From assembly GCA_038380795.1 (NCBI GenBank), contig CM076263.1:6996709-7060708 (forward strand): 64,000 bases of DNA. Reading direction: 5' to 3'. The notes beneath the pieces were generated by a model that was not told the origin of the DNA, did not search any database, and worked only from the letters and a program-made list of their open reading frames with translations. The stretch comes from Pyrocephalus nanus (Eukaryota > Chordata > Aves > Passeriformes > Tyrannidae). Positions 24,307-36,579 of the stretch are shown here, piece by piece. The translations under genes and the position numbers were made by a program. The first letter of the stretch is position 1. Every line of letters starts with the position of its first letter.

Positions 24307-27300
24307 TAGGCTTGACATGTAAAAAGAGAAAAATCCTCAGAGGCTCCATGTGTGAGCAGAAAAGGGATTTCCTCTCTTTCCCCATGGATCTGGTGCTTTC
24401 TCGAGGTTCAAAAAAATTTGACTGCATGGTGGGGAAAAAGTCTTTCTAGCGTGAGAGAAGGAGTAAGGGGGGGATAAAAAAGAGATAGAAAAGGAAAAGA
24501 AAATTCTACTTGATTAGCTTCTTAGCATCAGTTGGATGTGACAACTCTTTGAATATGGATGAAGTCTACAAGAGGGATCATCTGCCAGCAGTAGTTGTTA
24601 CCAAGGAAGTAAGTGATGCTGGAGGTCGGAGGGCACCTGTCTCGCCAGCTAATGAAAGAATTGTGGGAGACAGAGCTTTTCTATCTGATTAATATAAGGG
24701 CTGTAATTCCTGTCCTTCCCACCCCCACACCTTCTCTGCTATCTCTTTTAAAATGATACCAAAGCTATTGTTGTTATTGTAAGTAGGATGTGAAAGACAC
24801 TGTCCTATGAAGAGCTTTGCCTCTCTTAAGTGATATTTTGGCCAATAACTTCTGCCAATCTCATCCTCCCACTCAGATACTGGAAGGGAAAAGCAACTCT
24901 TTTCTTTAATCTCTGCCAGACTTTTTTCCCAATCATGCTGGGAGCTGAAAGTCACCCTTGATTTTCAAGGGGGAGAAATGCAGTTGCTAGAATGGATTGA
25001 TTAAGCAGGAATGTATTTAGGGGGGTGGAAGTGTTTGAAGAAATTACTCAGGAATGCCTTATCCTTAAAGGCAACAAAGACGTTTTAGGATGTAAATGTT
25101 GTTATAGAGCCTCTGATCAAAGAGAAAGGTGATTGCTTTTATCAAGCAGTGGCCAGCAGTATATGTATAGAAAAAATATATAAAAATCAGAGGAAATATT
25201 AAGAGTGTTCTGAGGTATGTCTTCTCTGTTTAGAGAGTTTTTAATATGGATAGTGCAACCATAGAATGGAGAAAGTTTAAGAAGTCCTCAGCTAGTATAT
25301 ATCAGTGTAGGCAAGAACTTCATCCACATCACTGAGGGTGCATTCCCTGTGCACAATGAAAAATGGTTGTTTGCTCACACTGACAGTGTTAAGCTTTCCT
25401 TTAACAAACAGAAAAAAGGGTGCACATATGCATGCTATAGACAGGCAAAAGTTGTTGGCCTTATCCATCTCCCAAAACTTGTCTGGTTGAGATTCACAGG
25501 AGTAGTGACCAGCACCATGCTGACAACAGATTTTCGACAGTCACAGGATATTGCCCTCAACCCATTTTTCTTACCCAAGTTACCATAGAGGTAACCTAAA
25601 TAACCATGTAGTTAGTCCTCCTTTTATTTGTCCTGAGAACTCCATTCTCACCCTTCCAAAAATCCCACAGGCGCAAAGAGACCTTCAGGCAGAACCATGG
25701 ACACAGAACAAAAACTGGCACTTTGAGGGCAAAGTCTCTGAAAGTCTGACTTGAAAGCAGATTTGGGCATGCAGCACCATACACTGTTCAGTGCATACCA
25801 AACACAGGAAGGCAGAACAAATTTTAAAAAAAGGTGCAGAAATGAAAAGGGACATACGACTCATAGGGGTCAGCCTATGTTTTCCAGGTCAAGGCATAAA
25901 CCAGAGCCTTCTGGTCCCCAGGCACAAAGTCCCTCTGGTTACCTCAATTGTTGTCACCCTCTGGCTCAGGCTTTCTCTCAGATGCAAATTCTTTACAGAA
26001 GCTCATCCTTTCAGAGCATAAATCAGTAAGTTTTAATACAGCTATCTTGGTTTTCAAGAGCAGATAACTTGGCCCACGAGTCTCACAGGCAGACCAAAGA
26101 TTTTACTTGACTTCTCTAAAGCAGTGCTGGTTTGATCCTCTTATTTATTTACCAAGTAAATGCCAGTCAGTGAATTTAAAATGTTGTCAGAGAGTATGAA
26201 TCTACGCACAGGTCTCCCATAGCAGGATCAGGTTTCACAGAGTTTAATTAATGCTGAGGACAAGACATTTTGCCTTCCACTAACAGAGGAAAGAGAGAGG
26301 GAGTCTGGAACTTCTCCATTGTTGAGCTATCACTCAAAAACTTTGTTACGCCATCAATCAATACCATGCAATTGAGAACAGATGCATATAACCAGACAGT
26401 TACTCCCATGACAACATCCAAACATGGATAGTTATATGAGGCTGTAGTGAAAGACACATCTATCCATCCCAAGGTGCCGTGACTGAAGTGTCCTTCATCA
26501 GATCACTGTGAAAGGTACAGAGAAATGCCTAATACCCCTTACCCCAACCCAGTTCCACCAAAAAGTTGGCACTCCTGTTGAGGCTGGATATAATGTGATC
26601 TCCAGGTATAACATTTTATTGGCTCAGACTTTCAAAGATATTGTAGCAGAGTTTATTAACAGACTTTATAATCCATTGGTGTGAAAGACTTTACTTGCCA
26701 CCTGATAAAGGCAAAAGCTGGAAGAGGGTTATGGATTGCATTTTGAAGTGGATTTTATCTTTTGGAAAAAAAAAAAATATTTATATGTAGTTTACCTCTT
26801 TTGAGTGTGTTTTTTTATGTAACTGTGGGTGGGGGGGGAGAAAGAAACCTGTTTATATCTCACTTCTCATTTTTCTATGCATTTTAAAGTATTGATAATG
26901 TTAAAAGAATGAAGATGAGTTCAGTATAGAAGGGATACAGCTAATAGTGTTTCCTCCACAGAGTGAGTATTTGTAATTGCAAATAAATTGTGCACTATTG
27001 TGCACATTTGGTGCCTCTGCCCATAGGCATTCAATCTGAAATTAGAAGCATTTATTTCCATGTGGTGTTGCACAGCCAGCTTTAGGGAAACCATAGCCTT
27101 GTAAGGTTCTGCATAATCCTGTTAGCATCCTGAACAGCTTTAAAGAAGAAACTCACTTTTAAACTAGTTGGTCAGGTTTAATATTCCCTAAATTTACCCA
27201 CATCTAAGACATGTAATTAAAATGCAGATCCTGCTGAGGATCCTTCCAAGTCAGTCAAGACTTGCAATATAGAACTTGGAGAGAAAAGTGGTTTTATAGG

Positions 27301-28039
27301 GGGAGTATGATTTGGCTAAAGGTAGATGACTATCTTATGACGAGGCTTGTGCCCTCAACTTTGCAGAGCAGATACCTGTTAACTACAGAGGAAAGCTGAG
27401 GGTGATTATCTCAGACGGAAGCACGTCTTACAGTAAACACTTAAATTTCTTCCAAATGCATCCCACCCTTTCAAAAGGAAAATTCTAAATCTGCATAATA
27501 TTGAAGTCAATATTTAGTTTTCTTTGCAGACATAACAAAAATGCTATTCCGGATTACCAGTGAGGAAGGATTTTGAACGAATACTTTATTCACTGGGGAA
27601 AAAAATAGTTAAGGATTGAATGAAAATATATGCATGCTCCTATCAAATAATAAGATACCACAATCAGTTTACTTGATTGAAAATATGAAAAAATTTGCTG
27701 ATGAGGTATTTTTTAAACAAAGCTATTTCTTTTCCTTTTTCTCAATTTCCTTTATTAATCTGCTTGCTTTTAATGAAAAGGGAATAAAACATAACAAAAC
27801 TAAAAGTTGTTACATTTTGGATCAGGAGAGACAACACTCTTGCAAACTGCAAGTCTCTTTTTTAGTTCTTTTGTTGATGTGCATTTTGGACAGTGAAGTA
27901 AACAGTACTCAGACACACCTCAGTCCATGTGTGTGACTGCCAGCACCTATCCACAGACCCAGGGAACATCTGCATCCCCAGGGGAGCCTTTTAGGATAGT
28001 GAAGGTCAGAGGTGTGCAGAGTCAGGGAAGTGAGGCTCA
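24307..28039. other. Unassigned non-coding stretch, 24.3-28.0 kb
   Basis: No repeat family or gene recognised. A purine-rich A/G segment lies at 24450-24502, an A12 run at about 26766-26777 and a G8 run at about 26831-26838. Open frames stay at or below 106 codons. The section 24500-24690 keeps a few CpGs and a TAAT-rich end, so it could be a weak CNE, but the evidence is thin. Confidence 0.45.
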
Positions 28040-28289
28040 AACAGATAAATTAGATATAATATTTGGATTGGATATTAGGAAAAATTTCTTCATTCAAGGT
28101 GTGATAAGGCATTGGAAGAATCTACCCAGGGCAGTGATAGAACCACTATCCCTGGAAATGTTCAGGAGGTGTGTGGGTGTCACACCTGGGGGAACAGAGT
28201 TTGGTGGTAAAATGGTGGTGCTGGGTTAACAATTAGACTCAGTGATCTCAGAGGTCTTTTCCAGGCTGGACAATTGTGTTATTCTGCAT
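28040..28289 (+). mobile_element. CR1 LINE 3' fragment (plus strand)
   Basis: Recognised by the order of CR1 landmarks: 'ttggatattaggaaaaattt', a degenerate 'cactggaacaggct' equivalent (cattggaagaatctaccc), 'cctggaaatgttcagg', 'agactcagtgatctcagagg', then a decayed terminal attctatga-type unit (ttattctgca). Translated, the 5' part gives the usual C-terminal reverse-transcriptase ORF remnant (an FF..GVI.HW..LPRAVIE pattern), now without start or catalytic core. The strong divergence suggests an old insertion. The 100-codon frame at 27927-28229 derives from it. Confidence 0.85.
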
Positions 28290-29168
28290 GGATGCTGAGT
28301 GGATAGCTATAAGATGAAAAGAAAAATCATTCCCTGGGCAGTTTTTACCTCTCAGTTTCCTTCCCCATACGAAGGTATAGTTTGCCACAGCAGATGGGAC
28401 CAGTGACCCATGCAATCAGGTACAGTGCCTCTAGCAGTGCTCTGTGCTTGGTGCATGTGAAGCCCTCCCTCTTGGCAGCACCTGGCCAAATGCATGGTGG
28501 TGGACAGAAAGGACAAATTTCTCCTCAGGCCCTGCAGCACTAATCTGGTGTCCTATTGACACATGCAAAGACAAATGATCTGTCCAAACCTTTGGCTGTT
28601 GCAGGTTACCTTTTGAGCCTGCAGAGCCAAGAAAACTCCTTAGGTAATGTCTAGGTATAACATGTGAGTGAAGTCAGGGAGGTCTACAGATAGAAGATGT
28701 GAAACATGGCTTGCAGGAAGGGCCTGCTGCAGAGGACAGCTCAGACCCAGGACATCTCCCTCCATCGTGGCCTGATCATAGTTCATAGCAGGAGGCCTTG
28801 ACATGGAGGGTGAACCTAACCTTGATTTAGATTCTGCAAGGCACCATCTCTCTGCTTTAAATTTTAGGATGATTGAAATATCTGGGTACTGCCACTCATT
28901 TTCAGTGAATGAAACCCCACTTCTATGTACTTACCTGAATTTAAAGAGTAAAATCCCAGCAACCTGTGTAGGCATCAGGCAGAGCACCAGAGAGGGAGAG
29001 GAGATGGACCATGTGTTCAGTGGTGCCCAAGCCCACAAAGCCTAGTACTAGTTACACCTGTGGATGCCAGGACCAAATATGTTAGTCTTGGATGTTCATT
29101 GAATGCCTTGCTAGGAACCCCTTGATCTTGTATAATGGGAGCAGCTGGGTAAAGGTTTGAAGAAGAGA
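28290..29168. other. Unassigned sequence between two CR1 fragments
   Basis: Moderate-complexity sequence with open frames of 62 and 80 codons and no recognisable domain. It may hold more degraded CR1 or other repeat material that I cannot align by eye. Confidence 0.4.
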
Positions 29169-29207
29169 GAATCACAGAATCATATCTTCTGAGCTGGAAG
29201 GGACCTG
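29169..29207 (-). mobile_element. Very short CR1 3'-end fragment (minus strand)
   Basis: The string 'aatcacagaatcatat' is the reverse complement of the CR1 terminal units. It is followed by 'gagctggaagggacct', the reverse complement of the CR1 3' UTR. The element is cut off after about 40 bp, consistent with extreme 5' truncation. Confidence 0.75.
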
Positions 29208-29337
29208 CACAGGACAGAGGAAGGAAATTGGATCTGCTAGGTGTGGAAGAAAGGTGAATGCTTTAGAAAATGGTTTTCTTGGTCATTTTCTCAGAACCCT
29301 AAATTAGTGGGGGGTTTTGGATAAGTTAAAAAAGGTA

Positions 29338-29406
29338 TTTAAAATAGGAAAAATGGAAAAATATGAGAAAAAAAAATAAAAGAAAAAAAGAAAAAGGAAA
29401 GGAAAG
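29338..29406. repeat. Purine-rich A/G low-complexity tract
   Basis: About 70 bp of almost only A and G (gaaaaaaaaataaaagaaaa-like), possibly a degenerate retrotransposon A-tail. No element body is evident next to it. Confidence 0.75.
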
Positions 29407-29699
29407 CTAGCCATTCAGGATTTCAGCTCCAGATCTCCATAACACTTTCAAATGAAGGCATTACCACAGAGCACATTTTATTCCCAGAGACACTCTTGAG
29501 CTTGAGCAGGGGGGATTTGCATCTGTAAAAAGGACGGAGAGAAGGAGACAGCAAGGCTTAGCCTTTCTATCCATTGCCAAAGCTGGAGGAGGGGAAAGCC
29601 CAAGGAAGGGGGTGTTTGACCCTCACCTGGGTAGCAAAGAGACTGGAGAAAAAACCGTTTTATTCCAACAGGCCCACCTCCTTTTTGTTTCCCCTACCC

Positions 29700-30030
29700 T
29701 TGCAGAAAAATCAGTTGAAATCTCCTGTTGTCAAGGGCTAATACATAAATATATAAAGGCCTAGGTAAGATAACAATAGCCACAACAACAACAAGATGTG
29801 TAGCAGCATCAGGGGCAGGAAGGATCAACATCTGCTTTAATTAAAAATCTGCCTCCATTGATTTTTTTTTTAAAAGAACATATTTGTAGGATATGAAGAA
29901 AATGCTTCCACCCCATCTTAGTTCAATGAGTGGTGTACGTCTGCTGTTAGCTACAAATAAGCCTTTGATCATTTTATCGCTGTCTGTAAAACTAAAATAA
30001 TTTTCCCGTGTATTTTCCTTTTTTTTTTTT
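29700..30030. promoter_or_regulatory. Candidate conserved non-coding element
   Basis: AT-rich block with clustered motifs: CTTTAATTAAAAATC, TTGATCATTTTATCGC and AACAATAG (SOX-like). It keeps CpGs in GTACGTCTG (about 29938), TTATCGCTG (about 29977) and CCCGTG (about 30006). A poly-T run (30018-30031) marks the end. No open frame. Call made on composition only. Confidence 0.25.
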
Positions 30031-30060
30031 TCTTTTAAATTGGGAGCTTAAGGAGGGGAG

Positions 30061-32269
30061 TGGCAGTAGAGAAATCTACTTGGGAAACCTCTGAATGAGG
30101 GTGGGGGAGAGGAAAGAGCAGTGAGAGGAGAAAGGAGGATAAACACACAAAGCTGCATCTAGTGAGGAAGGATCAGGCTGCCAGAGCCCAGGGGCTGAAA
30201 CAACCAACTGTACCAGCCTCAGCTAAGAAAAACCAAAATACTGTGCCTGCTTTTTCCAGCTGCCTACACTCCTCTCCAAACATAACAATGAGAAGCATGT
30301 TGTTGTATTAAAATTGCAGGAAAGCATGTATTTGAGCCCAAATTCTACTGGAGTGCTTCATCACGCTCACCCTCACAGGAAAACTGGGAGATGAGGGAGT
30401 AGGCAGTGTGGAAAATGCTGGTCCATGTGGAGGGGGGACAGGGAGGACATATTTTTTCTTGCAGGAGGTGGCACTTAGCAGTGCAAAGCCAAGCACATAA
30501 AGATGGGGATGGGAGGCAGTGAGCTGCCCTCCTGCCCAAAGCGAGAATCTTGGTAGGTGCAGCATGGGTCCCACTTCTACTGCCAACTTGCACAGTATTT
30601 GTATGGAAATAACTCGTGTTTCCTGCTGTAAAATGAGCTTAACACCACTTTGCCTGCCTCCCAGGGCCTCCTGAGGGTAAGCAGATTAAAGGTTTGGAAG
30701 CGTGTGGGCGCCACAGCAGTGGGGAGCAGAGGCCAGCGCGGCACAGCCGGGGCTCGGGGGATGCAGAGCTGATTGCAGCCACCAGGTTTGGGTCCTGCTG
30801 CCTCCACCATGGCCACGTGTCACAGAACTGTGAGAAGCCCTTGCATGTGGAGGCAAAGTAGGCTTGTTACCTGGTCAAGATGGGATTTTAATGCAGCCTC
30901 TATTTGCCTTCCTTCTCCCGCCTCGGCAACAGCAGCTGGCTTGGCGTGATGGGTTTGTCTCTACTTTGTGCAAAATCCTTCCCCATACTCCTGATAGCAT
31001 CAGTGAGCCATTCTAGGGCTGGCCACATTCCCGTATTTTAAGGGGAGAGCAGAAAAAAATCAGTTTGTCCTAAAGTGCTGAGGAGTGTGGAGCTGACCTC
31101 GGTGTGAAGACATGGGTAGCAGTCAGGGGGCAGGAGGGGACGAAGTGGGGACTGTGTGGTGACACAGACTGCTCCAAGATCACAAGGAGTGGCTGTCTTG
31201 TGTCCCTTTTGGCAGTGGGTGTCTTTTTGCACAGTCTCTAAGAGGTAATTTTCCATGGATGTACATCATCGTGACTGTCAGCCCCTTACTTCCCAAGGGT
31301 TTGGGAGGAGCACAGAGTAGGAAGTGGGTGCCAGCAAACAGCTGCAGCTTCCTACCTGTAATCTCTCTGCCTCAGAGCTCAGTTTTTCCTAGTGGTTCCT
31401 GCCAAGGAGAGGAGCAGGAAGGTTTTTCTTGCCCCAGGGGCACTGTGGCATGGGACACACAGGGTCAGAGCACTGGACCTTGCTCCTATGTGGTCTCATC
31501 TCCACCAGCTCCACATCTCCCACTCATGGGCAGCAATGACAGTGTGAGGGGGTGCCTGCATGTGCATGTGTACCCACTGTATTAATACATATGTATGTGT
31601 ATTTTTACATATCAGTTCTATAGGGCTCAGCAACATCAAAAGGAACCTGGATAATCAGAGCAGAAGATATAAAAGATCAAACAGAATATCTTTTAAACAG
31701 ATCTGAGAAGCTTAATTTTCATCCAATGTTACTGCAGGAGCTTTTCCTTCTTTTTTTTTCCTCCCTCTCTCCATTTTTTTTCCCACTTCCATGAGTTTCT
31801 TTGATCTGTTTTGATGTCTTTTTCAGCTCCTCTTTCAAAAAATTCTTTTAAAACCTTTCTTTTTTTTTTTTTTTCCCTTTACTTTCCCTGAAAGTCATGA
31901 AGGCTTCTAAGAGTAAGAAACTAGCTACATGCAGCATCTCCCCACACACTTTCCTCCCTACAATGCACATGCACTCCACAGTCCCTGTTCTCTGACTCCA
32001 GGGCAGAGGGATGAAATTAAAACTGCACCGAGTAAAATGTTATTTCCTTCATGTCAAGGGTTTTCAGCTCGGTCACTTTTGAGTCTTGTTCAGGGTTTGA
32101 ATTGGACTACATTTGTGGCAAAAGCTGTTCCCTCAGTCGTATGTCTAGCAAAAGGCCAACTTCACAGAGAGAAACCCAGCAGGCTTCATTTCAGACCTGT
32201 GCTATCAGTTCCCATTGACATGGATGTGAGTGCAGGGTCAGGTCACCTGAGTTTTTCCTTTGATTTCCT
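30061..32269. other. Unassigned non-coding stretch
   Basis: Somewhat more GC-rich, with many purine-rich strings, at 30.05-31.5 kb. Overlapping minus-strand frames of 79-92 codons at 30.3-30.8 kb and a 108-codon plus frame at 31259-31585 lack domains. A T-rich section lies at 31745-31875, including a T15 run at about 31860-31874. No repeat family recognised. Confidence 0.45.
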
Positions 32270-32306
32270 TCAGGCCTGGACAAAGTTACTTAACTTTTCA
32301 GCCTAA
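32270..32306 (+). mobile_element. Possible MIR SINE core relic
   Basis: 'ggcctggacaaagttactta' followed by 'acttttcagcct' resembles the MIR core 'gggcaagttacttaacctctctgagcct'. Only about 35 bp can be aligned by eye, so this is tentative. Confidence 0.3.
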
Positions 32307-33269
32307 CTACTGAAGAAGTTACTAACTTCTGCAAATCTGCTTTGCCTATAGGCAACAAGGAAAAATTAAATTTCACCCATGGATGAAAGTCACCAGAGAG
32401 GAAATGCTCTCTTCACAGCTCTGTGGCACATTTTTCACTCTGGTTGTGGGCACACCAGAACGTCTCCCCTCAGTTCCCCCAGTTGACTTGATGTCTGTTG
32501 TCCTCTTATCTCACACGCTCCCAACACCCTGCAGTACCAAGCTCCCACACATAGCATTGCCCCACGCCTTGCTCAGCTGTATCAATCCAAACTTGATACC
32601 CTGGCACCACATCCCAGCAATTCTCTTCATCTCACCTGGCCGTATGTGGGGCAGCTGGTACTCCTCTCTCCCAGCTGCCTACCCTGTTTCTGCTCTTACT
32701 CCCTTTGCTATAGGACACACTTGTGAAAAGCCCTTTGCCAGTGAAGGAGCTCTCACCAGCACTTCAGAGCAGGCTCTCCACAGCAGGCACCAAGCACAGG
32801 CAAGAGCTAAACAATATCAGTTGAGTGAAGTCAGTGGCAGGCCACTGTAGGGGTTGGATGTCTGCTGGGCAGAGGGCAGATAAAGCCAAAACTCTTTTCC
32901 ACTAGCCTTAAGCAGGCTGCAAGCAAGGTCCCAGGAAGCCAAGGCTCACATTCCTGCATAAAGGCTCTCCCTCCCTCAACAGCTAGTGCCAGAGCAGTAG
33001 GAATGCTGGTGCTGTTCTTCTAATTAATATGATTTCGGTCTCTCAGAGTGTCCTCAGAGCCCAGATAAAATGTGGAAAGTATAAATACTGTATACAGACA
33101 CACAGGCTCACAAGAGCGTCTCATCTTTCAAGCCCAGACAGTCTTTCTTGCAAGCAAGCAGATGAGCTCAGACGAACTGGGAAAAAAAGACTTGAACTAC
33201 TACAGCAGAAGTTTTGTGTGAAACCAAAACTGCCCTGCAGATTGGAAATCTATTTTCAGTCATTCCAGT
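32307..33269. other. Unassigned non-coding stretch
   Basis: A 155-codon plus-strand frame (32383-32850) crosses a Pro/Leu/Ser-rich translation of moderately GC-rich DNA. I see no domain, splice structure or signal sequence to support it. No repeats recognised. Confidence 0.45.
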
Positions 33270-33620
33270 TCCTTCCAAAATACTAATAATAATAATTGAA
33301 GTTCTGAGGCTTTTCAAGTAATTTTTATCCACCAGCCTCCTCTGAAGTACAAAGCCAGCTCATGCCTGTCAGGCCAGCTGGGCTGAGCTCAATCCGAGAC
33401 ACAGGGTGCCAGAAATTTAATCCTGAATTTCCCAAATCTAATCGAAACGGCACAAGCCGTGATTAATAATTCACTACTTTATTACTGATACGATGCCTCG
33501 GACTATCACAGCGTCTGAATAATTGATTTGTCAAGAGGGGCGACATGTCCTTTCCTAAAGCAGAGAAAGTTTGACCGAAGAGTTGCCGTGTAAAGCTGGC
33601 TAAATGTTTTTAAATAGTTT
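33270..33620. promoter_or_regulatory. Strong candidate conserved non-coding element / enhancer
   Basis: This block stands out from its surroundings. Nine CpGs survive between 33443 and 33588, next to dense homeodomain-type cores (AATAATTGAAG, GATTAATAATTCA, AATAATTGATTTG). A perfect ACGGC-ACAA-GCCGT inverted repeat sits at 33447-33460. No open frame or repeat signature. The mix of AT-rich homeobox sites and surviving CpGs in a CpG-poor background is what deeply conserved vertebrate developmental enhancers usually look like. That is an inference from composition, since conservation itself cannot be seen from a single sequence. Confidence 0.4.
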
Positions 33621-34164
33621 GAGACTAGATCTCTGACATTCACTTGCTGTCTAAGGACGAGCTGGGAAGAGGCAGATGGGAAGTTTTATACCATCCTCCA
33701 CAGTGCAGGTCTAGAAGCATGGTCAAAGGGAAAGAAAGGTGAGAAAAGACTAGAAGAGAAAGAAATGAAGTTACCAGAAGGAAAAATCCTTATCCTACAC
33801 ACCTATACATGCTATGAATATTCACTACCTTTAGATTCCACCTCTTTCTCTCACACTGATCCCTGCTCTGACTAATGAAGGCTCAGATCCCCTGAGTCTT
33901 AATGAATGGTGAATGATAGTAGAAGAGCTGAGCAAAACTTGGCATAACCCAGCTAGACTTGATATTTTCTCATCCTGGAAGGCTGACAAAAATCTGAATG
34001 ACAGTCCTGCTTGCCTTAGGATTAGAGGTAAATTTGGGCAGGAAATGGTGTTTCTAAGTTCTCCAGAACTGACAGCCCTGTATCTGAGCCTTGAAAGCGC
34101 CTAGAAGTTAACAGTCAGTATTTCAGCTTGAAAAGTGAACAAAAATTTCATATCCCATCCAAAA

Positions 34165-34200
34165 GGACCTCAGTTTACCCATTTGTAAAACAGAGTCATT
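34165..34200 (+). mobile_element. Probable MIR SINE relic
   Basis: 'cctcagtttacccatttgta' followed by 'aaac' differs by only about three bases from the conserved MIR/tRNA-SINE string 'cctcagtttccccatctgta' + 'aaat'. Similarity may continue weakly to about 34290 ('gtactttaaaccgc' against 'tgtaaagcgct'). MIR relics occur at low density in amniotes including birds. Confidence 0.45.
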
Positions 34201-34609
34201 GAGAGATGTTGCACTGTTTCCCATGCGTTTCTCTGGACAGAGAAGAATTCAGAGTACTTTAAACCGCTATCATTTTGACTGTTGTGGGATGGTGACAAAA
34301 TCATGTAGGTAGAGTTTTGAAGCATCAGAGGGACATTAGAGAGGGCCCCATCATGTCTTACTGTGGCCCCTGCATTCAGAAAATTATGATTTGAACTGTT
34401 TATCTCCCACTGTGTACGCAAGGTGATGGGGCTGCTTTACGGCAGACCTACCCCCATGCAGTTTTGTTGAAATTTCCAGAGCAAATGGCAGCCTCTGGCA
34501 CTTTCAGGGAGCAAAACACAACAAAACAAAGCATTTTAGCTGCTAGCTGAAAAAGCACTGCTCTGCCATTGTCCTCTCCAGTTTATTTTAACACAGAATT
34601 TTGTAGCTA

Positions 34610-35110
34610 TGAAGTCCCATACTGAGCTAGTAGCAAAGGGGTTAACATAATTGGGGCTGTTTTCTTCCCCTCTCCACTTTGCCTTTGGTAGTTAAATCGA
34701 AAGCAAGTGGTACTGCCTTATTACTATCATTGTGCCAAGATATTGCATTAAAGGAGTTGAGGGTTTCAAATTGAATGTCAAATATAATATCACAGTGGAA
34801 ACTTGAAGTGTGCAGCTGAGCTGCTCAGCTCCAGAGGGTTAACGCCGCCCGCCTCTCTGCCCAATAGCACTCCGAGCCAGTGATCTCCATTTCAGCCCAC
34901 TGAGCTATCTTCAGATGCTCACCAGGACTTGCAGGCAGGAGAAGGGGGCCCTGATGGATGTCAGGCAGCTGCAGATGGAGGGAAAGAGAGTTCAGTGTAA
35001 CAAATTGATTGCTGGGGAATTGATTGGAGTTCTGTATTGCCTCAGCTGTAGCAGCCGATCATAACTAATCAACCCTTTGTCACTTCAGACTGGAGTAGCG
35101 TCATGCGTGG
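34610..35110. promoter_or_regulatory. Candidate conserved non-coding element
   Basis: Contains GGTTAACGCCGCCCGCC (about 34838-34854) and CTCCGAGCC. It also holds repeated ATTGATTG/AATTGATTGG motifs (about 35003-35026), GCCGATCATAACTAATCAACC (about 35054-35074), CCTTTGTC (SOX/TCF-like) and AGCGTCATGCG. The CpGs and paired homeobox-like sites are far denser than in adjoining DNA. No open frame and no repeat. Inference from composition. Confidence 0.35.
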
Positions 35111-35934
35111 ACCAGGGATGGAGAGAATGTCTTTCATTTTCCTAGGTAGAAAAGTTCCTTGTTGGAAAAGAACCATGGCCATCGCCATATGATTTTTCTA
35201 CCTCAGTGCTTAGAAGCTGAACAGTTTCAGGTTTGGAGTCATTTTCTAGGGGCATAGACACAATATTGTCAATGCCTTTCTCTAGTTCTTGCTTGCTTTC
35301 TTTCTTTTTTTTTTTTTTTAATTTCTTGGTCTGATTTATCCTTTTTCTGCAGGGGACATTAATGATATATGCTGTATGATTGAAAAAATGCATAGTACCA
35401 CATACAGACTTAATACTGGAAACCTGTTTTTATCCTGTTGTTAGTGTGAACTAAGTGTATTAAATCAAATCACTGAGAAAAGCAGATTAGGCCTATTCAC
35501 AGTTTGGAGGAATCCATATGTAACTCAGAGTGCAAATACACACTGAAGCAAATTTTCATTCAGTGCAATGAGTTGTCCTAGTAATGAGTTCTTGGGGTAA
35601 ATACTTTACTCTGATACCTTTTCCTAAGTCTTTGGAAGACTGCCAGAGTTGTTTATCTTTCCAGCCTCACTGACATCATTGTGTTTATGTCCTCCTTATA
35701 CCAAAACTAGAGTTGCTTAGAAAACCAATCTGACAAAGCAAAACTGTCCTTCAAGTGCTGTGAAAATCTTAGACTTAACCTATGCTTTTAGCTTGCTGAA
35801 ATAATTTGAAAACGCCCTAGCAATCTGGTCCATAATTTTTGTGTATGATCAATATGAGGATCAAGAAAACTCTTTTCTCATAGTCCTTCTCTCCCTACTT
35901 TCCTCATAAGACCTTATTGTGGTTACAACTTCCC
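35111..35934. other. Unassigned non-coding stretch
   Basis: Nothing recognisable apart from a T-rich tract at 35298-35322. Frames are at most 83 codons, and the longest is Lys-rich because it translates the T tract on the minus strand. Confidence 0.5.
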
Positions 35935-36062
35935 CAGGAGGGGAAGAGGAGAGGCAGGCACTGATCTCTGTGGTGACCAGTGACAGAACCTGAGGGAATG
36001 ACCTGAAGTTGTGTCAGGGGGGGTTTAGGTTAGATATTAGGAAAACAGACTTCATGCTGGAG
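35935..36062 (+). mobile_element. Internal CR1 LINE fragment (plus strand)
   Basis: Matches the CR1 segment 'gagaggcaggcactgatctc', 'ggtgaccagtgacagaacc', 'gagggaatgacctgaagttg' and 'gtttaggttagatattagga'. It stops near the point where 'ttcttcacccagag' is expected, so both ends are missing: the usual 5' truncation, plus loss of the 3' UTR and terminal units. A deletion after insertion is the simplest explanation. Confidence 0.8.
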
Positions 36063-36579
36063 TCCAAATATGCTGCTTCACCCTCAGCTTTAGGACAGGC
36101 TTCAAGTCACCCGTGTCTCTCATTGCTTTGCTGAACAGGAACATCAGGCTTCTCTTGGGAAGAAACATTGTTAAGTACCAAAAAGTACTTTTGCACTTGG
36201 CCTCATCTTTTGATTATAAAAATATCTACAAGCAATTATCAAAATAAGGTCTACTCATCACATGAATTGTAGTATACACACTGTTAACCCACTGCAAATA
36301 AAAAGAAAATTTTATTAACATAAATGTCTGAAAAAGATAGACTGTCCCCAAAGCAGGTGGAAATATATAGAGAGAGCTATAAAGCAAGTCTACTGAGAGT
36401 GAGAACACCTTGTGTAGGAAAGTCTTGGATCAACTCCACAACTTTGATACAGCTTTTTCCTTTCATCACTCCATCTCCTTGGAGTACAATGAAGAAAGAT
36501 GGTAACTTTAGTTGATGCTGTGTCTTTGTGTTTGTTTACCGTGTTGCACATTATATTGTAAAAGATTAAAAAGAAAAGA
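36063..36579. other. Unassigned non-coding stretch
   Basis: AT-rich, with no gene or repeat recognised and open frames of about 60 codons only. Confidence 0.5.

Noticed and set aside
27927..28229. 100-codon plus-strand frame
   Set aside because: Derived from the CR1 fragment. It is a degraded remnant of the reverse-transcriptase C-terminus, not a host gene.
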